A DNA stretch of 64,000 bases from Paraburkholderia polaris (GCF_012927345.1 NZ_JABBGJ010000026.1:78450-142449); one strand, 5' to 3'. Shown: positions 1-8,489, numbered from the stretch's first letter. Program-made: numbers and translations. Notes: generated by a model not told the origin, from the sequence alone.

Positions 1-1083
1 GGCCACGCGCACCGATTCACTGGCATCGCGAATCTGGCGCATCACGTGACTGAGTTTGTCGATGAAGGTATTGAACGAGCGCGCGATCTGCGCGACTTCG
101 TCGTTGCCGACGGCCGGCAGACGTTGTGTGAGATCGCCTTCTCCCGAGCCGATCGCGTCCATCGCGTCGCGTACTTTCGAGAGACGCTGGAACGATACGG
201 CCGTGACCGCGGCCACGATGGCGGCGGCGATAGCGGCAATTACGATCAAGGCGATGACCGACGCGGTCAATAGCGACCGCATGCCCGCGGTCGCTTCCGA
301 TTTGTCGAGCGCGACGACCGCGTACCAGTCGGTGCCGGGAATCGCCTCGGCGCGCAGCAACTTCGTGCTGCCGTTCACCTCGACTTCGACAGGGTGCTCG
401 GCGCTGAAGAGCGCGGCCAGCTTGTCGCTGGTCAGAGCGGGTGCGAGGTCCGACACCGGCTTCAAGGTCAGCTTGGCGTCCGGGTGCGCGACGATATGGC
501 CGCTCGCGTCGATCAACATGCCGAAGCTCGCGGGGGTCGGATGAATCGCCTTGACGTTGGCAATCACGCTGTCCATCGCGACGTCGCCGGACACCACGCC
601 TTTCACCACGCCGTCGCGCACCACGGGCGCGGCGAACGCGACCACCAGCTTGCCCGTACCCACGTCCACATACGGCGGCGTCACCACCGGCTTGCCGGCT
701 GCTGCGGCCTGCTTGTACCAGGGGCGGCCAGTCGGATCGTAGTCGGGCGGAATGCCGGTCGGGTCGGAGAACTTGGCGGCCTTGTCCGCGTAGCCGACGT
801 ACACGTTGGTGAACTTGCCGGCTGAGGCGATCTGCTTTAACGCGGCGGACGGATCGGGTTGCAGCACGGCGTCCTGCAGCGAGTTGATCATCTGACTATT
901 AGAGGCGATCCAGTCTTCGATACCGTCCGCATGACCGCTTTCGACAGCGTTCAAGCTGCTTTCGATCGCATCGGCGTTATACGAGTTGGCGACGACATAG
1001 TTGAGAACCGCGTTAGCAGCGAGCGCAACCACAACGATGGCGACGCACAGGGCGACGATGCGCGCTCGAATTGAGGAGAACAT
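1..1083 (-). CDS. Methyl-accepting chemotaxis protein, 5' part (truncated by window edge)
   Basis: The first 361 residues of a transmembrane chemoreceptor are visible; the signalling domain lies outside the window. There is an N-terminal membrane segment at about residues 8-28, then a periplasmic Cache-type sensor with the typical DPTGRPWYKQA stretch and a second PAS-like lobe (FGMLIDASGHIVAHPD). A second membrane segment (LLTASVIALIVIAAIAAAIV) and a HAMP domain (GEGDLTQRLPAVGNDEVAQI) follow. Such receptors sense small periplasmic ligands and signal through CheW/CheA to the flagella. The ligand cannot be read from the sequence. A flagellar-type promoter lies upstream. The start at 1083 is the first ATG and keeps a normal N-in membrane anchor; no good Shine-Dalgarno is seen. 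Confidence 0.9.
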   Translation of the reverse strand, partial: MFSSIRARIVALCVAIVVVALAANAVLNYVVANSYNADAIESSLNAVESGHADGIEDWIASNSQMINSLQDAVLQPDPSAALKQIASAGKFTNVYVGYADKAAKFSDPTGIPPDYDPTGRPWYKQAAAAGKPVVTPPYVDVGTGKLVVAFAAPVVRDGVVKGVVSGDVAMDSVIANVKAIHPTPASFGMLIDASGHIVAHPDAKLTLKPVSDLAPALTSDKLAALFSAEHPVEVEVNGSTKLLRAEAIPGTDWYAVVALDKSEATAGMRSLLTASVIALIVIAAIAAAIVAAVTAVSFQRLSKVRDAMDAIGSGEGDLTQRLPAVGNDEVAQIARSFNTFIDKLSHVMRQIRDASESVRVA

Positions 1084-1145
1084 GTTGGGAGTCTTTCGGA
1101 GTAAGCAGTGAGCCGTAGTCGGTGAGGCGGGGGCCTCATACGCGG

Positions 1146-1172
1146 TATACGGCGTGGGCAGTGGGGACTTGA
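1146..1172 (-). promoter_or_regulatory. Candidate sigma-28 (FliA) promoter for the chemoreceptor
   Basis: On the minus strand TCAAGTCC (1172-1165) is followed after exactly 11 bases by GCCGTATA (1153-1146). The flagellar consensus is TAAAGTTT-N11-GCCGATAA, so spacing and most -10 bases agree. Transcription would start about 55 bases before the receptor ATG. The remaining bases of the 1084-1380 gap show no gene. Confidence 0.4.
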
Positions 1173-1380
1173 GCAGGCAATGCTTTCAGTTTCTGACGGC
1201 GGCCGGCAACGCCGCTTGTGGCGGCGCGCCGCGATGCTACACACTTTTTCGCGCGCGGCGGGGTTTTCAATGGATGCCGAAACAGCGCCGCAGCAATGGA
1301 CTGCGAGGCGCTGTATTCGTATGACAATAACGATCGGTATGACGCGATGTGTTGCTATGTGCCGATGCAGGCAGATGGTT

Positions 1381-2772
1381 TCACATCACTGGAGAATGCA
1401 GATGATGCGGATGGTCGAGTGTCTCGCCAACTATGCGCAGTGCCTCTTCGCATTCGTCGCGCGTCTTTGAGCCACCGAGGCACACGCGCATTGCGTTCGG
1501 CGGATTGCCGTCGGTGGAAAACGCCGCGCCCGCAACCGCGGCGATGCCCTGGTTGCGCAGTTGCAATGCGAGTTCGGACGCGCTCCAGCCGCTTTCTACC
1601 GGCACTGGCAACCACAAATGAAAGCCGTCTGGATGCGCTTCGTAAGGCCACCCTTCGAGCATGCGCGATGCGATCGCCTGGCGTGCGCGCGATTCATTGC
1701 GGATTGCGTTGAGCATATCGAGCGCGGTGCCGTCGACGATCCATTGCGTCGCGAGCGTGACCGTGAACGGACTTGCCATCACCGTTGTTGCGCGCAATGC
1801 GCCGGCGAGGCGCTGGGTTTGCCTGGCAGTCGGCGCATGGAGATGCGCGACCCGCAAACCTGCGCCTAGGCTTTTCGATAAACCCGTCACGTAGTACGTC
1901 AGTTCAGGTGCGAAGCTCGCGAGCGCATCGGGCGCACTCTGCGGCAGCATCGCATACGCATCGTCTTCGATGATCGGGACGCTGTAGCGCAAAGCGACGT
2001 CGGCGAGCGCCTCGCGCCGTTTGTGCGTGAGCGTCAGCGTGCTCGGGTTTTGCAGCGTCGGATTGCAATAGAACGCGCTCGGCTTGTCGGTCTTGCAGAG
2101 CGCTTCGAAGGCGTGGGCGAGCGGGCCTTCATCGTCGCGCGGCAGGGCTTGCAGACGCACGCCGAGTTGCGCGGCAATCGCCTTGATGCCGGGGTAAGCA
2201 AGCGTGTCGAGACAGATCGTGCCGCCGGGCCGCGCCAATTGCGAGACGAGCGCCACCAGCGCGCTATGAATGCCGGGGCACACCAGCACATTCTGGGCGT
2301 CGCAATGCGGCACCCGACGTTTCAGCCATTCGGCGCCCGCGTCCTTGTCAGCTGCTGAGCCGCCGAAGTCCTGATAACGCAGCAACTGATAGGGATCGCT
2401 GTCGCTCATCAGGCGGGCCGCCGAGTCGCGCAAACGCGCGGCGTAGTCGGGCGGTTCGGGTGGCGTGTTCATCGACATCTCGATGCTGGTGCCGCCGGCC
2501 AGCGGCAAGGTCGCGGTACGGCCACGTACGAAGGTGCCGCTGCCGGCGCGTGAATCGAGCAGGCCGCGCTTGCGCGCTTCCGCATACGCGCGCGCCACCG
2601 TCGTGTAGTTCAGCGCGAGTTCTTCGGCCAGATCGCGCAGTCCCGGCAAGCGGTCGCGCGGACGCAGGCGGCCGGTGGCGAGATCTTCTTCGATCAGATC
2701 GGGAATCGCGAGGTACGCCGGCTTGCGAATGTCGGCGAGGCGTTTGATCCAGTGATGTGTCGGGCTGCTCAT
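1381..2772 (-). CDS. MocR-family regulator (GntR DNA-binding domain fused to class I aminotransferase fold)
   Basis: This is a 463-residue PLP-dependent transcription factor. Residues about 10-80 form a GntR-type winged helix (DLAEELALNYTTVARAYAEA). Residues about 110-450 are an aminotransferase-like domain with the conserved IIEDDAY (Asp270, Tyr273) and the PLP-lysine motif SKSLGAGLR (Lys300). MocR proteins normally bind PLP and an amino-acid-like effector and regulate a neighbouring, often divergent, gene. Here the neighbour is the Nit1C operon starting 347 bases away, so it may be a local regulator of that operon. The target is inferred from position only. The intergenic region carries repeated TTGAT/ATCAA inverted repeats that could be its operators. 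Confidence 0.85.
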   Translation of the reverse strand: MSSPTHHWIKRLADIRKPAYLAIPDLIEEDLATGRLRPRDRLPGLRDLAEELALNYTTVARAYAEARKRGLLDSRAGSGTFVRGRTATLPLAGGTSIEMSMNTPPEPPDYAARLRDSAARLMSDSDPYQLLRYQDFGGSAADKDAGAEWLKRRVPHCDAQNVLVCPGIHSALVALVSQLARPGGTICLDTLAYPGIKAIAAQLGVRLQALPRDDEGPLAHAFEALCKTDKPSAFYCNPTLQNPSTLTLTHKRREALADVALRYSVPIIEDDAYAMLPQSAPDALASFAPELTYYVTGLSKSLGAGLRVAHLHAPTARQTQRLAGALRATTVMASPFTVTLATQWIVDGTALDMLNAIRNESRARQAIASRMLEGWPYEAHPDGFHLWLPVPVESGWSASELALQLRNQGIAAVAGAAFSTDGNPPNAMRVCLGGSKTRDECEEALRIVGETLDHPHHLHSPVM

Positions 2773-2800
2773 TGATAGGCTTTGGCTGGGGTGATGATCA

Positions 2801-2824
2801 TTGATTGCATTTGAATGCGATCAA
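2801..2824. promoter_or_regulatory. Imperfect inverted repeat, possible MocR operator (proximal to mocR)
   Basis: TTGATTGCATT and AATGCGATCAA face each other across two bases, 10 of 11 pairs matching. It lies about 30 bases upstream of the MocR start. A related element occurs at 3012-3037. Function is inferred from symmetry, repetition and position. Confidence 0.4.
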
Positions 2825-2886
2825 CGATCGGATTGATCGACTGTGGTGAATGAGTGCACCACGCTGACTCTTCCCTGTCGGCAAAC

Positions 2887-2903
2887 CGCACCCGGCTGGT
2901 GCG
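2887..2903. promoter_or_regulatory. NtrC-type binding site upstream of the Nit1C operon
   Basis: CGCACCCGGCTGGTGCG contains GCACC and GGTGC as a perfect palindrome with five bases between them, the core of the NtrC consensus (TGCACC-N5-GGTGCA). It lies about 150 bp upstream of the sigma-54 promoter at 3038-3053, a normal enhancer distance. A further TGCACC half-site is at about 2853. Confidence 0.6.
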
Positions 2904-3011
2904 ATAACGCGGGTCTGGGGGCGATTGCTTGCGATGCCCAGGCTGTATGCAACCTTCGCGCCAAAAATAATTTCGAGTCGCATGTCGAATCGAGACCGAA
3001 TTGATTGCTGA

Positions 3012-3037
3012 TTGATCGCATTTGCGCAGCCGATCAA
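3012..3037. promoter_or_regulatory. Second TTGATCG/CGATCAA inverted repeat, adjacent to the sigma-54 promoter
   Basis: TTGATCG (3012-3018) and CGATCAA (3031-3037) are perfect inverted arms and the left arm continues GCATTTG, as in the element at 2801-2824. The right arm abuts the -24 element of the sigma-54 promoter. A protein bound here could block or modulate RNA polymerase. Confidence 0.4.
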
Positions 3038-3053
3038 TGGCACGGCCGTTGCA
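3038..3053 (+). promoter_or_regulatory. Sigma-54 (RpoN) promoter of the Nit1C operon
   Basis: TGGCACGGCCGTTGCA matches the sigma-54 consensus TGGCACG-N4-TTGCW at every defined position, with the invariant GG (3039-3040) and GC (3051-3052) ten bases apart. Predicted transcription start is near 3064, about 55 bases before the first gene. Confidence 0.8.
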
Positions 3054-3118
3054 TTAGAGGAAGCGCGCACATATTGATCGCGCCACCTTTTACTTAGCAA
3101 ACCTGATCGGAGAGTGTC

Positions 3119-3601
3119 ATGCCAGCCGTCAACAAACCGCTGCATCAGAAAGGCGATTACCTTGTCGACTACGAAGAGAAAGTCTTCGAAGACGTGAAGG
3201 CAGAACCGGGCGAGAAGGCGCTCGTCACATTTCACACCGTCGCGTTCGAAGGTTCAATCGGCTTCGTCAATTTACTGCAGGCCACGCGTTTGCAACGCAA
3301 AGGTTTTGAAACGTCGGTACTGCTGTACGGACCTGGTGTCACGCTCGGTCTGCAACGCGGCTTTCCAACGCTTGGCGACGAAGCGTTCCCCGGCCATTTG
3401 AATTTCAACAAGCAACTGATGAAGTTCATGGAAGAGGGCGGCAAGGTGTACGCGTGCCGCTTCGCATTGCAGGCCTTGTATGGGCACGGGGAAGCATCGT
3501 TGATCGAAGGCATTCGCCCGATCAGTCCGCTCGACGTGCTCGATATCCAGCTGCTGCATCGCAAGGACAACGCGCTGATCATCCACACCTGGACGGTTTG
3601 A
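3119..3601 (+). CDS. MSMEG_0572 / Sll0783-family nitrogen-starvation response protein
   Basis: This 160-residue soluble protein is the first gene of the operon. The sequence (KPLHQKGDYLVDYEEKVFEDV, then EGSIGFVNLLQATRLQRKGFETSVLLYGPGV) matches the conserved small protein found next to Nit6803-type nitrilases in cyanobacteria, mycobacteria and proteobacteria. Its fold resembles the DsrE group, but its biochemical role is unknown. A strong GGAGAG Shine-Dalgarno precedes the ATG. It lies 55 bases downstream of the predicted sigma-54 transcription start, consistent with expression under nitrogen limitation. Confidence 0.85.
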   Translation: MPAVNKPLHQKGDYLVDYEEKVFEDVKAEPGEKALVTFHTVAFEGSIGFVNLLQATRLQRKGFETSVLLYGPGVTLGLQRGFPTLGDEAFPGHLNFNKQLMKFMEEGGKVYACRFALQALYGHGEASLIEGIRPISPLDVLDIQLLHRKDNALIIHTWTV

Positions 3602-3620
3602 CGAGAGGCGAGTGACCACT

Positions 3621-4655
3621 ATGTCCGACAAACGCATCGTGCGTGCCGCCGCGGTCCAGATCGCACCGGACTTCGAACGCAGCGGCGGCACCCTCGAAAA
3701 GGTATGCGAGGCCATCGAGAAAGCGGCACGCGAAGGTGTGCAACTGATCGTGTTCCCCGAGACCTTCGTGCCGTACTACCCGTACTTTTCTTTCGTGCGT
3801 CCGCCGGTTGCTTCAGGCGCCGATCACATGAAGCTCTATGAGGAAGCCGTGATCGTGCCGGGCCCGGTGACACAAGCGGTGGCCGAACGAGCGCGTTTGC
3901 ATCGGATGGTGGTGGTGCTCGGCGTCAACGAGCGCGATCACGGCAGCCTCTACAACACGCAGTTGATCTTCGACGCGGACGGCCAACTGGTGCTCAAGCG
4001 CCGCAAGATCACGCCGACGTTTCATGAACGGATGATCTGGGGCCAAGGCGACGCAGCCGGTTTGAGAGTCGCGCAAACGGCGGTGGCGCGCGTCGGCGCG
4101 CTCGCCTGCTGGGAGCACTACAACCCACTCGCGCGCTATGCATTGATGACCCAGCATGAAGAGATTCATTGCAGCCAGTTTCCCGGCTCGCTGGTGGGGC
4201 CGATCTTCGCCGACCAGATCGAGGTGACGATCCGGCATCACGCGCTGGAGTCGGGTTGCTTCGTGGTCAATGCAACGGGCTGGCTGAGCGAAGCGCAGAT
4301 TGCTTCGGTCACGTCCGACACGAATTTGCAGAAGGCGCTGCGCGGCGGCTGCAATACCGCGATCGTGTCGCCTGAAGGACAGCATCTCGCCCAACCGCTG
4401 CGTGAGGGTGAGGGCATGGTGATCGCCGATCTCGACATGAGCTTGATCACCAAGCGTAAACGCATGATGGATTCGGTCGGCCACTACGCGCGGCCTGAAC
4501 TGCTGAGTCTTGCGATCAACCGGCGGCCGGCGGAGACCGTCGCGCCGATGCCGGCGTGGTCCGGTGCGTCGAGCACTGGTTTTACTTCAAATGAGGGATG
4601 GCGCGATGAACTCCAGCGAGACCCTGTCGGCGGCGAGCCGGCAATTGATGACTGA
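3621..4655 (+). CDS. nitC: Nit6803-family nitrilase of the Nit1C cluster
   Basis: A 344-residue member of the carbon-nitrogen hydrolase superfamily, branch 1 (nitrilase). The catalytic triad is visible: Glu47 in VFPETFVPYYPYF, Lys129 in KRRKITPTFHERMIWGQGD and Cys163 in GALACWEHYNPLARY, the last being characteristic of this family. Nitrilases convert nitriles to carboxylic acids and ammonia. In Pseudomonas the Nit1C cluster containing this enzyme has been genetically linked to growth on cyanide as nitrogen source, but the true substrate of the pathway is not settled. A GTG nine bases upstream (3612) is an alternative start. The gene overlaps the next one by 50 bases, showing tight operon structure. 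Confidence 0.92.
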   Translation: MSDKRIVRAAAVQIAPDFERSGGTLEKVCEAIEKAAREGVQLIVFPETFVPYYPYFSFVRPPVASGADHMKLYEEAVIVPGPVTQAVAERARLHRMVVVLGVNERDHGSLYNTQLIFDADGQLVLKRRKITPTFHERMIWGQGDAAGLRVAQTAVARVGALACWEHYNPLARYALMTQHEEIHCSQFPGSLVGPIFADQIEVTIRHHALESGCFVVNATGWLSEAQIASVTSDTNLQKALRGGCNTAIVSPEGQHLAQPLREGEGMVIADLDMSLITKRKRMMDSVGHYARPELLSLAINRRPAETVAPMPAWSGASSTGFTSNEGWRDELQRDPVGGEPAIDD

Positions 4656-5718
4656 ATTGCAGTCGACCGGTTTGCGGCTCGTGTCTCCGGATGCGGGCGC
4701 CGCGAGCCGGCGTGGCGGCGCGGGACCCTCGGACCACAAGGCGGTCACGGTGGACGGCGTGACGATCATGGTGCCGGTGCATACGAGCACCGCATGGCAC
4801 TCGCCGTTCGTCGCGCAGACGCCGGATGCAAAGGGGTCGAGCGCGTTGCTGCGCGGCACGATTCCGATTGCCAATATCAGTTTTCCTAAAGCACCGCGTT
4901 TTTACGGCATGCAGACACTCGACGGTGTGCCTTACTCACACATTGCCGCGCTGCATAGCGCGGACGTGCTGGCCACGACGGTGCTGCAAACCTGCATCCG
5001 CTACGAGAGCCGTCGCAAGAGTTGCAAGTTCTGCGCGATTGGGCAGTCGCTCGCGGCAGGCCGCACGATTGCACGCAAGACGCCGGAGCAATTGGCCGAA
5101 GTGGCGCGCGCAGCCGTCTTGCTCGACGGCGTCAAGCATATGGTGCTGACCACCGGCACGCCGCCCACGTCCGATCGCGGCGCACAGATCCTGTGCGAAA
5201 GCGCGTTCGCCATTAAAGCGGCGGTCGATCTGCCGATCCAGGCGCAATGCGAGCCGCCCGACGACGACCGCTGGTTCGCGCGCATGAAAGCGAGCGGCAT
5301 CGATACACTCGGTATGCATCTCGAAGTGGTGACGCCCGAATTGCGCGAACGCATCATGCCGGGCAAAGCGAGTGTGCCGCTGGCGCGCTACATGGAAGCG
5401 TTCAAAGCGGCGGTTGCCGTGTTCGGACGCGGCCAGGTGAGTACGTACATCCTTGCCGGCCTCGGCGATAGCGCGGAGACGATTCTGGCGATGTCGCGCG
5501 AGTTGATCGAAATTGGCGTCTATCCGTTCGTCGTGCCCTTCGTGCCCATCAGCGGTACACCGCTCGAAGATCATCCAGCGCCGACGCCTGAATTCATGAA
5601 ATCGGTGCTGCAACCGCTCGGCGCAATGCTGAACGTTGCCGCGATGCGCTCCAGCGACATCAAGGCGGGGTGCGGAAAATGCGGCGCGTGCTCGTCGCTG
5701 TCGTCGTATGAGGTGTGA
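4606..5718 (+). CDS. MSMEG_0568-family radical SAM protein
   Basis: A 370-residue radical S-adenosylmethionine enzyme of the Nit1C cluster. The putative SAM-cluster cysteines are spaced C130-X9-C140-X2-C143 (TCIRYESRRKSCKFCAIGQ) instead of the usual CX3CX2C. A C-terminal CX2CX2C set (C356, C359, C362 in GCGKCGACSS) may hold an auxiliary cluster. Residues about 155-330 follow a biotin/lipoyl-synthase-like barrel (LTTGTPPTSDRG, GMHLEVVTPELRERIMPGK). The reaction is unknown. The start at 4606 has GAGGG eight bases upstream and lies inside the end of the nitrilase gene, so translation is probably coupled. Confidence 0.88.
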   Translation: MNSSETLSAASRQLMTELQSTGLRLVSPDAGAASRRGGAGPSDHKAVTVDGVTIMVPVHTSTAWHSPFVAQTPDAKGSSALLRGTIPIANISFPKAPRFYGMQTLDGVPYSHIAALHSADVLATTVLQTCIRYESRRKSCKFCAIGQSLAAGRTIARKTPEQLAEVARAAVLLDGVKHMVLTTGTPPTSDRGAQILCESAFAIKAAVDLPIQAQCEPPDDDRWFARMKASGIDTLGMHLEVVTPELRERIMPGKASVPLARYMEAFKAAVAVFGRGQVSTYILAGLGDSAETILAMSRELIEIGVYPFVVPFVPISGTPLEDHPAPTPEFMKSVLQPLGAMLNVAAMRSSDIKAGCGKCGACSSLSSYEV

Positions 5719-5720
5719 TC

Positions 5721-6320
5721 ATGTTCGGTGAAGCGATTGCAGGCGAGGCGCTCAATGGCGAAGTGGCTTTCGTACCTTATGCGCCGAGCGAATTCCGCAT
5801 CAAATGGACCACGCTGGATTGGGAAGCCGATGAAGCGTACAAGCTGCGGCGGGCGGTGTTCTGCATCGAGCAGGGCATTTTCGTCGGCGACGATCGGGAT
5901 GATATCGACATGCACGCGCAGCAACTGGTCGCAGTGAGTTGTGTGGCCGGCATGCCGGAGCAGGTGGTCGGTACGGTGCGGATTCATCGCGATGAGGGCA
6001 ACGTGTGGTTCGGTTCGCGTCTGGCCGTGCATGCCGCGTTTCGCCGCCACGGCAAGATCGGCGCGACGCTGATCCGTCTTGCGGTGAGCAGCGCCCATGC
6101 GCTCGGCTGCGAGACCTTCCTCGCGCATGTGCAGAGCCAGAACGAGCCGCTCTTTCGGGCGATGCATTGGGATGTGCTCGCCGAAGAAATGTTATTGGGG
6201 CGGCCGCATCATCTGATGCAGGCTCAGCTGGACTGGTATCCGCCATGTGTGACGCCGTATAGCGGCTTCGTGACTCACACGCGACCGCATGGCCTGGTTT
6301 CGGCACGGAGCGCGGCATGA
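5721..6320 (+). CDS. MSMEG_0567 / Sll0786-family GNAT N-acetyltransferase
   Basis: A 199-residue GNAT-fold acyltransferase. The central part reads like an acetyl-CoA-binding segment (VWFGSRLAVHAAFRRHGKIG, then LIRLAVSSAHALGCETFLAHVQ). It is a constant member of Nit1C clusters; the acceptor is unknown. The radical SAM stop codon is three bases upstream. GTG 5715 is an alternative start with a four-base overlap; ATG 5721 has AGGTG at better spacing. The stop overlaps the next start (ATGA), so the two genes are translationally coupled. Confidence 0.88.
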   Translation: MFGEAIAGEALNGEVAFVPYAPSEFRIKWTTLDWEADEAYKLRRAVFCIEQGIFVGDDRDDIDMHAQQLVAVSCVAGMPEQVVGTVRIHRDEGNVWFGSRLAVHAAFRRHGKIGATLIRLAVSSAHALGCETFLAHVQSQNEPLFRAMHWDVLAEEMLLGRPHHLMQAQLDWYPPCVTPYSGFVTHTRPHGLVSARSAA

Positions 6321-7300
6321 GCGTGGCGGAACTCGTTGCCAGCCTGCGCGAGAGTCGCGGATTTCGGCACAAGACGGATATCGTCGATGTGGTCGGCTCC
6401 CTCGCACGGCGTCTGCCTGGCGGCACGCAAGATCTCGCGCAGGCAGTCGCGCTTGGCGACGATTGCGCGGCCATTGCCGATGGCGATGGTTACCTGCTGT
6501 TCGCAATCGAAGGCATGGTCAGCGATTTCGTGAGCGCGATGCCATGGTTCGCTGGCTACAGCAGCGTGATGGTCAACGTCAGCGATATCTACGCGATGGG
6601 CGGCCGGCCGCTGGCGGTGGTCGACGCGCTATGGAGTCGAGGCATCGGCGCAGCCGAGGACGTGCTCGCGGGTATGGCAGCGGCCTCCGTCGCTTATGGT
6701 GTGCCGATCGTAGGCGGTCATACGAATACGCGCAGCGATGCGGCGCAACTGGCGGTGTCGATCGTGGGGCGCGCGAAGGCGCTGCTGTCGAGTTTCAATG
6801 CGAAGCCCGGTGACCGGTTGATGATGGCCGTCGATTTGCGCGGCCGCTTTGAGGAACCGTATCCGTTCTGGAATGCGTCGGTGGATGCGCCGCGCGACCG
6901 TTTGAGAGCGGATCTCGAACTCCTTCCGCTGTTAGCGGAAAGTGGCTTCTGCGACGCGGCGAAGGACATCAGCATGGCTGGCACACTCGGCACGGCACTG
7001 ATGTTGCTCGAGTGCTCGGGGGTGGGGGCACGGATCGATCTCGATCGTATTCCGAAGCCTGCGGACGTTCCCTGGGCGCGCTGGGTCACCGCGTTTCCGA
7101 GCTTCGGCTATCTGCTCTCGGTGAGGGAAGACCATGTGGACGCGGTGCAGGCCCAGTTCGATTCGCGTTCGCTCGCTTGCGCCGTGATCGGTTCGGTCGA
7201 TGCGACGTCTGAAGTGGTGTTGCATCAGCACGATGAGGCTGTGGTGTTGTGGGATTTCAATCGCGAGCCGTTCATGGTTGCGAAGGACGGTCCGCGATGA
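6317..7300 (+). CDS. Sll0787-family AIR synthase-like (PurM/ThiL/SelD superfamily) protein
   Basis: A 327-residue ATP-dependent enzyme of the PurM superfamily. The N-terminal GDDCAAIADGDGYLLFAIEGM resembles the ATP/Mg-binding DDxA segment of ThiL and PurM. Later VNVSDIYAMGGRPLAVVDAL and KDISMAGTLGTALMLLECSGVGARIDLDRIP are typical of the family. PurM-fold enzymes phosphorylate an amide or carboxyl oxygen before ring closure or amine transfer, so in this operon it may activate an amide or acid made by the nitrilase step. It overlaps its upstream and downstream neighbours by four bases each. Confidence 0.87.
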   Translation: MSVAELVASLRESRGFRHKTDIVDVVGSLARRLPGGTQDLAQAVALGDDCAAIADGDGYLLFAIEGMVSDFVSAMPWFAGYSSVMVNVSDIYAMGGRPLAVVDALWSRGIGAAEDVLAGMAAASVAYGVPIVGGHTNTRSDAAQLAVSIVGRAKALLSSFNAKPGDRLMMAVDLRGRFEEPYPFWNASVDAPRDRLRADLELLPLLAESGFCDAAKDISMAGTLGTALMLLECSGVGARIDLDRIPKPADVPWARWVTAFPSFGYLLSVREDHVDAVQAQFDSRSLACAVIGSVDATSEVVLHQHDEAVVLWDFNREPFMVAKDGPR

Positions 7301-8472
7301 ACGCGTTGCGTATTGCGTTGCTGACACATTCGGTCAACCCACGCGGCGGGGTCGTGCATACGCTTGAACTGGCAACCGCATTGACAGCGCTCGGTCATGA
7401 CGTGACGGTCTTCGCACCGGCCGTGCCGGGCGAGGCGCTGTTTCGCCTGCCGCCGTGCCGCGTGGTCTATGCGCCGATCACGTTGTCTCAGGCCGGCACG
7501 GCAGCCATGGTGGAGGCGCGCATTCATGCATTCAAGCAAACCTTGATGGAACACGACGCGTGGTCGTTCGATGTGCTGCACGCGCAGGACAGTATCAGCG
7601 GCAACGCACTCGCCGAACTGAGAGCACAGGGTCTCGTCCGCGGTTTCATCCGCACTGTTCATCATTTGGATCATTTCGACGATCCACGTCTCGCTGCATG
7701 GCAGCGGCGGGCGTACGAGGATGCGGAGCAGGTGTTGTGTGTCAGCGATATATGGACTCGCGAGATGCGTTCGACTTTCGGCATTGCGGCGCTGACGGTG
7801 CCGAACGGCGTCGACGTTGCGCGCTTCACGCCTGACGAGGACGTGCGTGATTCGCAGTTCAGGCAGCGCATGGGCATTGACGGCGGCCCGATCGTGCTCT
7901 CAGTAGGCGGTATCGAAGCGCGCAAGAATACGCTCGCGCTGCTCGAAGCGTTCGCGTCTGTGCGCCGGGCGTTGCCGGGCGCACAACTCGTGATCGCCGG
8001 CGGCGCGAGCCTGCTGGACCACGACGTCTATGCCCGCAGCCTGCTTAAGCGCGCGGCGGAGTTGGGGCTATCGATCGGTCCACACGAAAACGTGGTGGTG
8101 ACCGGACCGTTCGATGACGCCGCCATGCCCGGCCTCTTTCGCAGCGCCGACGTGCTGTCGATGGTGTCGTTGCGCGAGGGCTTCGGTTTGGTGGTGCTGG
8201 AAGCGCTGGCTAGCGGCACGCCGGTGGTTGCCTCGGCAATCGCACCGTTCACCGAGTATCTCGACGACACCACCTGTTGCTGGGCAAACCCGGCCGATGT
8301 CGAGTCGATAGCGGCGGCCCTGCTGCTTGTTCTCACCGGCGGCGGTTGCCGTATTGATTTCGACCGGGCAGTGCCCGCGTTACTCGCACGCTTTAGCTGG
8401 CCGGCAAGCGCACGGCGTCACGTCGACGTCTACCGCCAATTGCTTGCAACGCGCGCGCTGGTTATTCATTGA
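7297..8472 (+). CDS. MSMEG_0565-family group 1 glycosyltransferase
   Basis: A 391-residue GT-B fold glycosyltransferase (GT4 type). The N-terminal domain starts with a glycine-rich loop (LLTHSVNPRGGVVHTLELA). The C-terminal donor-binding domain shows VLSVGGIEARKNTLALLEAF, then EGFGLVVLEALASGTPVVASAIAPF, which contains the E-x7-E signature. Its presence in a nitrilase operon suggests that a sugar is attached to the pathway product. Start 7297 overlaps the preceding stop (ATGA). An in-frame upstream ATG at 7249 would lie inside the previous gene and is unlikely. Confidence 0.88.
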   Translation: MNALRIALLTHSVNPRGGVVHTLELATALTALGHDVTVFAPAVPGEALFRLPPCRVVYAPITLSQAGTAAMVEARIHAFKQTLMEHDAWSFDVLHAQDSISGNALAELRAQGLVRGFIRTVHHLDHFDDPRLAAWQRRAYEDAEQVLCVSDIWTREMRSTFGIAALTVPNGVDVARFTPDEDVRDSQFRQRMGIDGGPIVLSVGGIEARKNTLALLEAFASVRRALPGAQLVIAGGASLLDHDVYARSLLKRAAELGLSIGPHENVVVTGPFDDAAMPGLFRSADVLSMVSLREGFGLVVLEALASGTPVVASAIAPFTEYLDDTTCCWANPADVESIAAALLLVLTGGGCRIDFDRAVPALLARFSWPASARRHVDVYRQLLATRALVIH

Positions 8473-8489
8473 TCGATTGAGGATTTGCG

